Assembly: GCF_016093275.1 (NCBI RefSeq)
Contig: NZ_JAEDAK010000020.1
Coordinates: 1 to 64,000, forward strand
Direction: 5' to 3'
DNA: 64,000 nt
Source: Inhella proteolytica
GTDB taxonomy: Bacteria; Pseudomonadota; Gammaproteobacteria; Burkholderiales; Burkholderiaceae_C
Shown: positions 42,448 through 50,986 of the stretch, in pieces
Position numbering within the stretch: the stretch's first letter is position 1
Layout of the letters: each line of letters opens with the position of its first letter
Position numbers and translations under genes: made by a program
The notes under the pieces: generated by a model
What the model saw: the letters and a program-made list of their open reading frames with translations, nothing else
Told to the model about the DNA's origin: nothing
Databases searched by the model: none

Positions 42448-42463
42448 GTCGACTCTCCCGGCC

Positions 42464-44053
42464 TTAGAAGCGGTGTTGGAGGCTGAAGTGGGCGTGGACG
42501 TCGTCGCGCCGGGTCTGCAGCGCGTCTTTCAGCGCCACGCCCACATCCAGGCGCAGCTGGGTGTCGCCCTGGCCCGCGCGCAGGCCCAGGCCCAGGCTGG
42601 CCAGCTCGCAGTGGCGGCGCGTGTTCACGCAGGGTGTGCTGCCGCGGTTGCGCGCCCAGCCCAGGTCGGCGAACACGATGCCCTGCAGGCGCCAGCGTTC
42701 GCTGAAGCGCGCCCCCCAGTTCGGGCTCCACCACTCCAGGCTGGCCTGCAGGCCGGAGTCGCCATTGAGCTCGCGCTCCTCGTAGCCGCGCACGCTGAAC
42801 TGGCCGCCCAGGCCGAAGGCCTCGGCGGGCACCAGGGCGTCGGGGCTGAGCTGGCCGTTCAGCTGCAGCTCCAGGCTGCCCCAGTCGTCCAGCGGCAGAC
42901 CCAGGTTGCTGCCGAAGCGCAGCAAGGCATAGCGGCGCTTGGCGTCGGGGCGGACGGCCTCGAAGTCGGCCTGGCGGCCGTCGCCCCCGCCCAGGGCCAG
43001 ATTGGTCTGCAGGCTGGCATGCAGGCCCCAGCGGATGCGCTCCACCGCCTGCGCGGTGTAGCCCAGGCTGAGCGGCTGCAGGCGCACGCTGGCGCCGGCC
43101 GAGCCGCAGGCGCCGGGCGGCAGCCCGGCAATCGAGCAGTCGTTCAGGTAGTGGCGCTGCTCCAGCGCCACTTGCAGGCGCTGGTCCACATTGCCGACGC
43201 GCTCCAGGTAGCGGCTCAGGCGCAGGCCCATCACGCGGCCGCGGCCGGAAAAGGCCAGGTCACCCGCGGCCGTCTGGCTGGTGCCGCCGTCCACATCGGA
43301 CCAGGCACCGTAGGCATCCAGTGCCAGCAGGCTGGCATAGAAGGGCTGGCGCAGGCCGGCGCTGAAGACCTTGACGGCCGAAGGCTCCTCGGGCGCGGTC
43401 TGGAACTCGGTGCTGAGCACGCGGTCGCCGCCGGCGAAGTTGGCGTGCTGCCAGCCCAGCGCGGCACGCCAGCGGCCGGTGCGCTCGCCGCCGCTGTTGT
43501 CCAGCCGCGCGTGCCAGCGACTGGGGGGCTGCTGCTGCACCGTCAGCACCGCGCCCACCTGGCCCGGCTGCGCGCCGGGCTGCAGCAGCACCTGGGTCTG
43601 GTGGGCGGGGTTTTCGTTGGCCAGCTGGATTTGCGCGTCCAGCCGGCGCACCTCGGGCGTGCGGCCGATCTGCAGCGCGGGCAGGCGCGCGCGCACCGCC
43701 TCGTGCTGCGCGGCCGGCACACCGCGCACCTCGACGGCGCTGAGCTGCCCCTCCACCACGCGCAGCTGCACCACGCCGCCGCTCAGGGTCTGCTCGGGCA
43801 CGAATGCCACCACGCCGCCGTAACCGGCCTCGCGGTACAGCGCCTGCAGCGCCGCCGCCGCCTCGCGCAAGCGGGCCACGCTGCTGCTGCCCTGGAAGGG
43901 CGCCAAGCGCGCCTGGATGCGCTCGGCCGGCAACAGGGTGTTGCCCTGCACCTCGAAGCGCTGCACCTGCAAAGGCGGGCTGTCGGCCGCGTGCGCGGCT
44001 GGGCGTACCGCCAGCAGACAGAGCAATACCAGGGGCAGGACGGTTCCACGCAT
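42464..44053 (-). CDS. TpsB-type outer membrane transporter (ShlB/FhaC/HecB family)
   Basis: This 529-residue protein has a signal peptide (MRGTVLPLVLLCLLAV, cleavage near AHAA-DSP). A POTRA domain begins QRFEVQGNTLLPAERIQARL and includes LREAAAALQALYREAGYGG and LRVVEGQLSAVEVRG. A 16-strand ShlB-type barrel follows, with the conserved VRGY motif at about 421-424 (GGQFSVRGYEERE). It recognises the TPS domain of its TpsA partner and exports it. The ATG at 44053 has GAGG nine bases before it; ATGs further upstream give a weaker signal peptide. It is 16 bp before the TpsA-caspase gene, so the pair is an operon. Confidence 0.93.
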   Translation of the reverse strand: MRGTVLPLVLLCLLAVRPAAHAADSPPLQVQRFEVQGNTLLPAERIQARLAPFQGSSSVARLREAAAALQALYREAGYGGVVAFVPEQTLSGGVVQLRVVEGQLSAVEVRGVPAAQHEAVRARLPALQIGRTPEVRRLDAQIQLANENPAHQTQVLLQPGAQPGQVGAVLTVQQQPPSRWHARLDNSGGERTGRWRAALGWQHANFAGGDRVLSTEFQTAPEEPSAVKVFSAGLRQPFYASLLALDAYGAWSDVDGGTSQTAAGDLAFSGRGRVMGLRLSRYLERVGNVDQRLQVALEQRHYLNDCSIAGLPPGACGSAGASVRLQPLSLGYTAQAVERIRWGLHASLQTNLALGGGDGRQADFEAVRPDAKRRYALLRFGSNLGLPLDDWGSLELQLNGQLSPDALVPAEAFGLGGQFSVRGYEERELNGDSGLQASLEWWSPNWGARFSERWRLQGIVFADLGWARNRGSTPCVNTRRHCELASLGLGLRAGQGDTQLRLDVGVALKDALQTRRDDVHAHFSLQHRF

Positions 44054-44315
44054 GGTCTGGGGCCTCATCGCTTGCCGGCTGCGGGCAGCCCCGCGCCAGG
44101 TTCTTGGAAGGCCCGCCCGTGGGCCGGCCACCTGATCGTGACAAGTTGTTGTACGCCTGCGCTGCGGCAGCGTCCTCCGGGAAGGTGCGGAGAGACAAAG
44201 CGCGCTCGGGCGCGCATGGCGATACCGGGCGAAGCATCAGATCGGCCCGACCGACTGGACGCTGGTCAAGCCCTGGCGGGTTCGCCAGCATCGCGGCCTC
44301 TACAGAGCCACGACC

Positions 44316-45539
44316 ATGCAAAGACGACGACTCCTCTGCTGCGGTGCACTGGCCGCGGCCGGCCTGTTCTCCGAGCTGGCGGCCGCCACGTCCACCGCGC
44401 CGAATGGCGCCCATGCTTTGGCCCATCAGGCGCTGGATGGGCTGGACGCCCGCCAGCTGTGGGACGCGCATTGCCATTTGCTCGGCACTGGCGACTCGGG
44501 CTCCGGATGCACCCTGCACCCTTCGCTGGACCAGTGGTGGCACCCCGTGGAGTACGCCCGCAAACGCGCCATCCTGCACGGCGCGGGGGTACCGGCCCAC
44601 GCGCCTTCAGTGGACCGCGCCTATGTGCAGCGCCTGCTGCAACTGGCTGAGGGCTTCCCACCCGGCGCGCGCTGGTTGCTCTACGCCTTTGAGCAGGCCC
44701 ATGACGCCAGCGGCCAGGCCTGTGCGGGCGGCACCACCTTTCATGTGCCCAATGCCTATGCAGCACAAGTTGCGGCCGCGCACCCGGAGCGCTTCGGTTT
44801 CGTCGCCTCCATCCACCCCTACCGTGCCGATGCGCTGGAAGCCCTGGAGCAGGCCTTGACCCAGGGCGCGCTGGCCATCAAATGGCTGCCCAGCAGCATG
44901 GGCATCGACCCCGCCGATCCGGCCTGCAGTCCCTTCTACGAACGCCTGGCGCGCAGCCGCACGCAACTGATCATTCACTGCGGCGACGAACACGCCGTGC
45001 CCGGCATGGGCCGGCAGGACTTCGGCAACCCGCTGCGCGTGCGCGCCGCGCTGCGCCAGGGGGTGCGCGTCATCGTGGCGCATTGCGCTTCGCTCGGCTA
45101 TGCCGAAGACCTGGACCGGCGCAGCACACCGAAGCGCCCGGCCTTCGAGCTGTTCGCGCGCCTGATGGACGAGCCGGGTTGGGAGGATCTGCTGCTCGGC
45201 GATGTGTCCGCCGTCACGCAGGTCAATCGATCACCCGAGGTGCTGCGTACCCTGCTGACGCGGCGTGACTGGCAGCCCCGCCTGCTGCATGGCTCCGACC
45301 ACCCCCTGCCCGGCCTGGCCCCGTTGGTGCGCTTGCCTGCCCTGGTGCGCGCCGGCTTGCTGGAGCAGCAGCAGGTGGCCGGCCTGCAGGCCCTGCGCGC
45401 CCACAACCCGCTGCTCTTCGATCTGGCGCTCAAGCGCAGCCTGCGTTGGCAGGACCAGGCCTTCGATACCGCGGTCTTCCATACCGCCCGCCACTTCGCC
45501 TCGGCATCGCGCCGCGATACCGAATGGCGCAACAACTGA
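44316..45539 (+). CDS. Exported amidohydrolase-family (amidohydro_2) metal enzyme
   Basis: This 407-residue protein has an N-terminal signal with a triple Arg (MQRRRLLCCGALAAAGLF), possibly Tat. The TIM-barrel metal-site pattern is present: DAHCH (first His pair), an HPYRADALEAL region, IKWLPSSMG with the strand-4 Lys, LIIHCGDEH, VIVAHCAS and the late Asp in HGSDHPLPG. Amidohydro_2 enzymes act as decarboxylases or hydrolases; the substrate cannot be told. It is divergent from tpsB across 262 bp and is followed by the YiaA/B gene after 74 bp on the same strand. Confidence 0.85.
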   Translation: MQRRRLLCCGALAAAGLFSELAAATSTAPNGAHALAHQALDGLDARQLWDAHCHLLGTGDSGSGCTLHPSLDQWWHPVEYARKRAILHGAGVPAHAPSVDRAYVQRLLQLAEGFPPGARWLLYAFEQAHDASGQACAGGTTFHVPNAYAAQVAAAHPERFGFVASIHPYRADALEALEQALTQGALAIKWLPSSMGIDPADPACSPFYERLARSRTQLIIHCGDEHAVPGMGRQDFGNPLRVRAALRQGVRVIVAHCASLGYAEDLDRRSTPKRPAFELFARLMDEPGWEDLLLGDVSAVTQVNRSPEVLRTLLTRRDWQPRLLHGSDHPLPGLAPLVRLPALVRAGLLEQQQVAGLQALRAHNPLLFDLALKRSLRWQDQAFDTAVFHTARHFASASRRDTEWRNN

Positions 45540-45613
45540 AACCGTTCCTGAAGGCTTTGACCCCGTGGAGGCGCGCAGACACTATGCGCCCCACAACGAA
45601 CCCGGAGCCCCTG

Positions 45614-46042
45614 ATGAACACCCCTCGCGCCCCACGTGACACCAAGGCCTGGCAGCTGCAGGTTTGGATCTCGTTCGGCATCGCCGTGCTGCTGTGTGGC
45701 ACGGGCCTGGCCTATTTGCCCGTCTCGCCGATCGAGCGTGCCTTCATGGTGATGGCCTATGTGTTCTGCCTCTGCGCCGTGTTCGTGCTGGCCAAGCATG
45801 TGCGCGACCGCCATGCCGGCATGCCCGAGACCCCGGGCTGGAGCTTTGTGGTCTGGGGCAGCTTCGCAGCGGCCATGGGCCTCACCGGCTGGGGCCTGTG
45901 GGAGCTGGAGATCAGCCCGCCCTATGCCGCTTTCATGCTGGTGAGCTGGCTGTTCCTGATCTCTTCCACCTTCACCCTGGCCAAGACCCTGCGGGACGCC
46001 TACGAGGACCGTCGTGTGCGTCCGCATCACCCGAGCGAATAA
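45614..46042 (+). CDS. YiaA/YiaB family inner membrane protein
   Basis: This 142-residue membrane protein has four hydrophobic segments in two repeats. Each repeat pairs a helix like WISFGIAVLLCGTGLAYL or VVWGSFAAAMGLTGWGLW with a helix like MVMAYVFCLCAVFVLAKHVRD or MLVSWLFLISSTFTLAKTLRD. This internal duplication is the YiaA/YiaB layout. GGAG lies eight bases before the ATG at 45614. The role is unknown. It begins a run of closely spaced plus-strand genes that reaches the ynb-type genes. Confidence 0.85.
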   Translation: MNTPRAPRDTKAWQLQVWISFGIAVLLCGTGLAYLPVSPIERAFMVMAYVFCLCAVFVLAKHVRDRHAGMPETPGWSFVVWGSFAAAMGLTGWGLWELEISPPYAAFMLVSWLFLISSTFTLAKTLRDAYEDRRVRPHHPSE

Positions 46043-46052
46043 GGAGTTCTTC

Positions 46053-46460
46053 ATGCGCACCTCTCTTGTCTGCCTGAGTCTGCTGCTGTGCCTTGCCAGC
46101 CCGGTGGCCCGGGCGCACGGCGATCCGTCCGAGGCCAGCGCCCTCTCGGCCCTGCCGGTGGCGGTGTCGGTGGCGGCGCCGGTGGTCGTGCTGTCCGGCG
46201 GCGTGGTGCTGACGGTCGTTGCGGTCCAAGCCAGCGCCGTCGGCACCGTCTGGGTGGTGGAGCGCGCCAGCGACGGCGTGCGTGCCAGCATCCGCTTCAG
46301 CGGCCAGCTCGCGCAGTCCTCGCTGCTGGCAGCCGGCACGGTCATCACCGTCACGGCGATCTCTGCCGGGCATGTGCTCTCGGCCGCCGGCCAGGCCATC
46401 GCCTTCGTGCCCAGCGCCATCGGCGAGGCCCTGCTGCACCACGAACCGATCACGCGCTGA
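46053..46460 (+). CDS. Small exported protein (resembles STM0539-type proteins)
   Basis: This 135-residue protein has a signal peptide (MRTSLVCLSLLLCLASPVARA). It is very rich in Val, Ser and Ala, with a repetitive beta-like sequence (VAVSVAAPVVVLSGGVVLTVVAVQAS, here split at SGG), and no cysteines in the mature part. It resembles the short STM0539 family found near DUF2145 genes, an assignment from memory that I hold weakly. AAGGAG precedes the ATG by seven bases. The next gene (DUF2145) begins five bases after its stop. Confidence 0.65.
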   Translation: MRTSLVCLSLLLCLASPVARAHGDPSEASALSALPVAVSVAAPVVVLSGGVVLTVVAVQASAVGTVWVVERASDGVRASIRFSGQLAQSSLLAAGTVITVTAISAGHVLSAAGQAIAFVPSAIGEALLHHEPITR

Positions 46461-46465
46461 TCACC

Positions 46466-47263
46466 ATGCTCAAAGCCCTGGTTCTGACCTTGGCCCTGCT
46501 GGCGGGCGCGGCGCAGGCCGGCCGCAGCTGCGACACCCAGCCCCCGAAGGTCGAGACCGTGACGCGCGGCCTGGAACTGGCCGAGCGCACCGCCCGTGCG
46601 CTGGACGCCAGCGGCGCCGAGGTGGTGGTGCTGGCCCGTGCCGGGCAAGACCTGAGCGCCTACGGCCTGCGCTGGTCGCACCTGGGCTTTGCCTACCGCC
46701 TCAAGCCGCCGGCTGCGGGTGGTGCGGGCGATGCGCCCGGCACCTGGCGCGTGGTGCACAAGCTCAACGACTGCGGCAGCGACCGCGCCGGCCTGTACCG
46801 CCAGGGCCTGGGCGAGTTCTTCCTGGACAGCCCGCACCGCTACGAGGCCGCCTTCGTGCCCCTGCAAGGCCAGGCCGCCGAGCAGCTGGCGCCGCTGCTG
46901 CGCGACAGCCGCGCCGTGCAGCGCCTGCACCAGCCGCGCTACAGCATGGTCAGCTACGCCTGGGGCACGCGCTACCAGCAGAGCAACCAGTGGCTGCTGG
47001 AAACCTTTGCGCTCATCGAACCCGGCGTGCGCGACCGCGAGACGGCGCAGGCCTGGCTCAAGCTCAAGGGCTTCCAGCCGAGCCGGCTGCACATCAATGC
47101 GATGACGCGGCTGGGTGCGCGCGCCACCCGCGCCAATGTGGCCTTTGACGACCACCCCAATGCCCAGCGCTTCGCCGGCCGCATCGACACCGTCGGCGCC
47201 GACGCGGTGCTGACCTGGCTGCAACAGAACCGCTTCGGCGGCGCTCCCGTCTACATCCGCTAG
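46466..47263 (+). CDS. Exported DUF2145 family protein
   Basis: This 265-residue protein has a signal peptide (MLKALVLTLALLAGAAQAG). Its domain contains VVVLARAGQDLSAYGLRWSH, FAYRL, WRVVHKLNDCGSDRAGLYRQGL and the C-terminal GARATRANVAFDDHPNAQRFAGRIDTVG in parts. DUF2145 is a family of secreted bacterial proteins, possibly NlpC/P60-like hydrolases given the LRWSHLGF and CGSDRAGL regions, but no activity is established. It is five bases after the previous gene and 26 before the ynbA-like gene. Confidence 0.85.
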   Translation: MLKALVLTLALLAGAAQAGRSCDTQPPKVETVTRGLELAERTARALDASGAEVVVLARAGQDLSAYGLRWSHLGFAYRLKPPAAGGAGDAPGTWRVVHKLNDCGSDRAGLYRQGLGEFFLDSPHRYEAAFVPLQGQAAEQLAPLLRDSRAVQRLHQPRYSMVSYAWGTRYQQSNQWLLETFALIEPGVRDRETAQAWLKLKGFQPSRLHINAMTRLGARATRANVAFDDHPNAQRFAGRIDTVGADAVLTWLQQNRFGGAPVYIR

Positions 47264-47289
47264 ACCCAGCCGCTGAGCGGCTCCCCACC

Positions 47290-47880
47290 ATGACGCTCTA
47301 TGCCCTCAAACCCCGCTTCCAGCGGGGGTTGCGCCCCGCCGTGCGCCGTTTGGCCGCGGCCGGTGTCACCGCCAACCAGGTCACCGTGCTGGCGGCCCTG
47401 CTTTCCGTGGCCCTCGGTCTGGCCCTGTGCGTGCTGCCGCGCGCCGCCTTTGCGCTGCTGCCCCTCTGGCTGCTGCTGCGCATGGCGCTGAACGCGGTGG
47501 ACGGCATGTTGGCGCGCGAGCACGGCCAGCAGAGCCGCCTGGGCGCCTACCTGAACGAGCTGGGCGATGTGCTCAGCGACGCCGCGTTGGCCCTGCCACT
47601 GGCCTTCGTCGCGCCGTTCGACCCGCGGTGGGTCGCGGCCTTCATCTTCCTGGGCCTGCTGAGCGAATTTGCCGGCGTGCTGGGCCCGGCGCGCCGCTAT
47701 GAGGGCCCGCTGGGCAAGAGCGACCGCGCGCTCGTGCTCGGGGCCCTGGGACTTTGGATTGCACTGAGCCCGGAGCTGCCGGGCTGGCTGGCGGGCCTGA
47801 TGCCGCTGCTCTGCGCCCTGTTGCTGCTGACCACCGTGAACCGTGTGCACCAAGGCCTGAAGGCCACGAAGGGAGCTTGA
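47290..47880 (+). CDS. ynbA: YnbA-like CDP-alcohol phosphatidyltransferase with Asn-substituted motif
   Basis: This is a 196-residue membrane protein with about six transmembrane helices. The start (MTLYALKPRFQRGLRP) and RMALNAVDGMLARE closely follow E. coli YnbA as I recall it. The CDP-alcohol phosphotransferase motif D1-x2-D2-G-x2-A-R-x8-G-x3-D3-x3-D4 is present, but D1 is Asn68 and D3 is Asn89, while D2 (Asp71), Ala75-Arg76, Gly85 and D4 (Asp93) are kept. The usual reaction replaces CMP on a CDP-lipid by an alcohol. Two metal ligands are changed, apparently as a subfamily trait. It starts the ynb-type run and is two bases before the ynbC-like gene. Confidence 0.88.
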   Translation: MTLYALKPRFQRGLRPAVRRLAAAGVTANQVTVLAALLSVALGLALCVLPRAAFALLPLWLLLRMALNAVDGMLAREHGQQSRLGAYLNELGDVLSDAALALPLAFVAPFDPRWVAAFIFLGLLSEFAGVLGPARRYEGPLGKSDRALVLGALGLWIALSPELPGWLAGLMPLLCALLLLTTVNRVHQGLKATKGA

Positions 47881-47882
47881 CC

Positions 47883-49652
47883 ATGGACTACCCCACCACC
47901 CGGCCCGAACACCCGGGCCAATTCCAGACCCATGACGGCCAGAGCCTGTTCTACCGGCACTGGCCCGCGCAGGGGCCGCGCCAGGGCGCGCTGCTGCTGC
48001 TGCACCGCGGCCACGAGCATTCGGGCCGCATGGCGCACCTGGCCGACGAGCTGAACCTGCCCGGCTTCGACGTGTTCGCCTGGGACGCCCGCGGCCATGG
48101 CCGCTCGCCCGGCGCGCGCGGCTACAGCCCGGGCGTGGCCTGCTCGGTGCGCGATCTGCAGGACTTCGTGCAGCACCTGCAGCAGGCGCACGGCGTGGCG
48201 GCGAGCGAGCTGGTGGTGGTGGCGCAGTCGGTGGGTGCCGTGCTGGCCGCCACCTGGGTGCATGACTACGCGCCCCCGCTGCGCGGCCTGGTGCTGGCCG
48301 CGCCGGCCTTCAAGGTCAAGCTCTACGTGCCCTTCGCGCGCCCCGGCCTGCGCCTGCTGCAGAAGCTGCGCGGCGAGTTCTTCGTCACCAGCTATGTGCA
48401 GGCCAGCCAGCTGAGCCAGGACGCGCAGCGCGTGGCGAGCTACCAGGCCGACCCGCTGATCACCCGCCCGATCGCCGTGGGCATGCTGCTGGGCCTGTAC
48501 GAGGCCGCCGAGCGCGTGGTGGCCGATGCCGCCGCCATCCAGGTGCCCACGCAGCTGCTGGTGGCCGGGCGCGACTGGGTGGTGCACGAAAAGCCGCAGC
48601 GCCGCTTCTTCGAGCGCCTGGGCAGCCCGGTGAAGGAGCTGCGCGTGCTCGATGGCTTCCGCCACGACCTGCTGGGCGAACGCGAACGCGAGCGCGCGCT
48701 GGCCGAAGTGCGCCGCTTCGTGCTGGCCCGCTTTGCCGCCCCCCTGCAGCCGCCCTGCCTGCGCCGGGCCGACCGCCAGGGCCCCAGCCATGCCGAGGCC
48801 CTGGCCCTGGCGCAGCCGCTACCGCTGGCCAGCCCGCGCGGCGCCTGGTGGGCGCTGGTGCGCGCGAACCTGCGCCTGGGTGCCTGGCTGTCCGAAGGCC
48901 TGCGCCTGGGCCGCCGCACCGGCTTCGATTCCGGCTCCACGCTCGACTACGTCTACCGCAATCAACCCCAGGGCCGCAGCGGGCTCGGCCGCCTGATCGA
49001 CCGCGTCTACCTGAACTCGATCGGCTGGCGCGGCATCCGCCAGCGCAAGCGCCATGTCGAAGAGCTGCTGCGCCAGGCGATGGCGCGCCTGCAAGGCCAG
49101 GGCGAGGGCGTGCGCCTGCTTGACGTGGCCGCCGGCCATGGCCGTTATGTGCTGGATGCACTGGAGGCCCTGCCCGCGCAGCCACGCCCCGAGGCCGTCC
49201 TGCTGCGCGACTACTCGGCGCTGAACGTGCAGGCGGGCACGGAGCTGATTCGCACGCGCGGCCTGCAGGACATCGCACGCTTCGAGCAGGCCGATGCCTT
49301 CGACCCCGCCAGCCTGGCGCAGGCGCAGCCGCGTCCCAACCTGGCGGTGGTCTCGGGCCTGTACGAGCTGTTCCCCTGCAACGAGCAGGTCGGCCGTTCG
49401 CTGGCCGGCATCGCGCAGGCGGTGCCGCCGGGCGGCTACCTCGTCTACACCGGCCAGCCCTGGCACCCGCAGCTGGAGCTGATCGCACGCGCGCTCACCA
49501 GCCACCGCCAGGGCCAGGCCTGGGTGATGCGCCGGCGCAGCCAGGCCGAGATGGACCAGCTGGTGCGCGAGGCCGGCTTCGAGAAGCTGGACCAGCGCGT
49601 GGACGAGTGGGGCATCTTCACCGTCGCGCTGGCGCGCCGGGTGGCCGCATGA
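47883..49652 (+). CDS. ynbC: YnbC-like fusion of alpha/beta hydrolase and SAM-dependent methyltransferase
   Basis: This 589-residue protein is cytoplasmic or peripheral. Residues about 10-285 are a serine hydrolase with AWDARGHGRSPG, nucleophile Ser116 (VVAQSVGAV), Asp231 (AGRDWVVHE) and His261 (GFRHDLLGE) as the triad, similar to monoglyceride lipases. Residues about 370-589 are a class I methyltransferase, with motif I LLDVAAGHGRYVLDAL at 412-427 and LVYTGQPWHPQ near a late strand. The same fusion occurs in E. coli YnbC. The ATG lies two bases after the ynbA-like stop, and the stop overlaps the next start by four bases, so expression is coupled. A lipid substrate is likely. Confidence 0.88.
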   Translation: MDYPTTRPEHPGQFQTHDGQSLFYRHWPAQGPRQGALLLLHRGHEHSGRMAHLADELNLPGFDVFAWDARGHGRSPGARGYSPGVACSVRDLQDFVQHLQQAHGVAASELVVVAQSVGAVLAATWVHDYAPPLRGLVLAAPAFKVKLYVPFARPGLRLLQKLRGEFFVTSYVQASQLSQDAQRVASYQADPLITRPIAVGMLLGLYEAAERVVADAAAIQVPTQLLVAGRDWVVHEKPQRRFFERLGSPVKELRVLDGFRHDLLGERERERALAEVRRFVLARFAAPLQPPCLRRADRQGPSHAEALALAQPLPLASPRGAWWALVRANLRLGAWLSEGLRLGRRTGFDSGSTLDYVYRNQPQGRSGLGRLIDRVYLNSIGWRGIRQRKRHVEELLRQAMARLQGQGEGVRLLDVAAGHGRYVLDALEALPAQPRPEAVLLRDYSALNVQAGTELIRTRGLQDIARFEQADAFDPASLAQAQPRPNLAVVSGLYELFPCNEQVGRSLAGIAQAVPPGGYLVYTGQPWHPQLELIARALTSHRQGQAWVMRRRSQAEMDQLVREAGFEKLDQRVDEWGIFTVALARRVAA

Positions 49653-50986
49653 AGTTGGGCGCGCTGCAGCGCCGCGCGCTGCTCTGGCTGGCCTTTCTGG
49701 GGCCCTTCTTCTACGCCAGCTATGGCCTGGCCAACCACCTGGCCAGCCGGCGTGGCGCCGTGCCCACGCTGGCCTTCGCCTGGGAAGCCCAGATCCCCTT
49801 CCTGGCCTGGACCATCCTGCCCTACTGGAGCCTGAACCTCTTCTACGCCGCCTCGCCCTTCCTGTTCCGGCGCGCACAGGCGCTCGACGCGCATGGCCGC
49901 CGCCTGCTGCTGGCGCAGGTTCTGGCGGTGGCCTGCTTCCTGATCTGGCCGCTGCGCTTCGGCTTCGAGCGCCCCGCCGCCGAGGGCTGGGCCGGGGCGC
50001 TGTTCGCCGCGCTGATGAGCTTCGACCAGCCCTACAACCAGGCGCCCTCGCTGCACATCGCGCTGCTGCTGATCCTCTGGCAGCCGTACGCACAACGTCT
50101 GCAGGGCCTGGCGCGCTGGGCCCTGCATGCGTGGTTCGCGCTGATCGGCGTTTCGGTGCTGACGACCTACCAGCACCACTTCATCGACATCCCCGCCGGC
50201 GCTGCGCTGGGCCTGCTGTGCATGAGCCTGCTGCCGCTGGAGGGGCGCGCACCCGCCGCGGGGGCGGAACAAGCGGGGCAGTTGGGGCGGCGGCTGGCGC
50301 GTCGCTATGCCCTGGGCGCGGCCGCGGCGCTGGCGGCCGGCTTGGGGCTGGTCGCCCTGGGTCTGCGCCAGCCGGGGCCCGGGGCCGGTGCGCTGATCGG
50401 TGCGGCCGGTCTGCTGCTGGCCTGGACCGCGCTGGCGCTGGCCGGCGTGGCCTGGATCTACCGCGGCGCCCGTGGCGAGGGCTTCCAGAAGCGCGCCGAT
50501 GGCCAGTTCCCGATCGGCCCGCGCCTGCTGCTCGCGCCCTACCGCCTGGGCGCCTGGCTGAACAGCCGCTGGCACACGCGCGGCGGGCGGGCGCGCACCG
50601 AGGTCTGGCCGGGCGTGTGGTTGTCGCGCCAGCCCAGTGCCGCCGAGCTGCGGCGCGCCCGGCCGGCCGGGCTCATCGATGCCGCGCCCGAGCTGGCGCT
50701 GCGCCATGGCGCGGCCGAGCGCCTGCCGCTGCTGGACCTGCTGGTGCCCAGCCCGCAGCAGCTGCGCCGGGGCGCCGAGGCCATCGAGGCCGCGCGCCCG
50801 CGCGGGGCTGTCTGGGTGTGCTGCGCACTGGGCTATTCGCGCAGTGCCGCCATCGTGGCCACCTGGCTGCTGCGCAGCGGCGCGGCACGCGATGCAGCGG
50901 CCGCAGCCAGATTGCTGCAGCGGCTTCGCCCCGGCGTGGCGCTGAGTGCCGCGCATTGGCAGGCCATCGCGGCCGCGGCGCAATGA
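49649..50986 (+). CDS. ynbD: YnbD-like fusion of PAP2 phosphatase and dual-specificity phosphatase
   Basis: This is a 445-residue protein. The N-terminal membrane part has about six helices and PAP2-type signatures: APSLHIALLL (PSLH, residues 133-136) and HHFIDIPAGAALG (His177, Asp180). The C-terminal cytoplasmic part is a dual-specificity phosphatase with the P-loop CCALGYSRSA: Cys392, then x5, Arg398. The residue before the nucleophile Cys is another Cys rather than His. Asp-containing loops around PRGAVWVCC follow the family. Both phosphatase types fit a lipid phosphate substrate, parallel to YnbD of E. coli. It overlaps the ynbC-like stop and the start of the small membrane gene. Confidence 0.87.
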   Translation: MKLGALQRRALLWLAFLGPFFYASYGLANHLASRRGAVPTLAFAWEAQIPFLAWTILPYWSLNLFYAASPFLFRRAQALDAHGRRLLLAQVLAVACFLIWPLRFGFERPAAEGWAGALFAALMSFDQPYNQAPSLHIALLLILWQPYAQRLQGLARWALHAWFALIGVSVLTTYQHHFIDIPAGAALGLLCMSLLPLEGRAPAAGAEQAGQLGRRLARRYALGAAAALAAGLGLVALGLRQPGPGAGALIGAAGLLLAWTALALAGVAWIYRGARGEGFQKRADGQFPIGPRLLLAPYRLGAWLNSRWHTRGGRARTEVWPGVWLSRQPSAAELRRARPAGLIDAAPELALRHGAAERLPLLDLLVPSPQQLRRGAEAIEAARPRGAVWVCCALGYSRSAAIVATWLLRSGAARDAAAAARLLQRLRPGVALSAAHWQAIAAAAQ

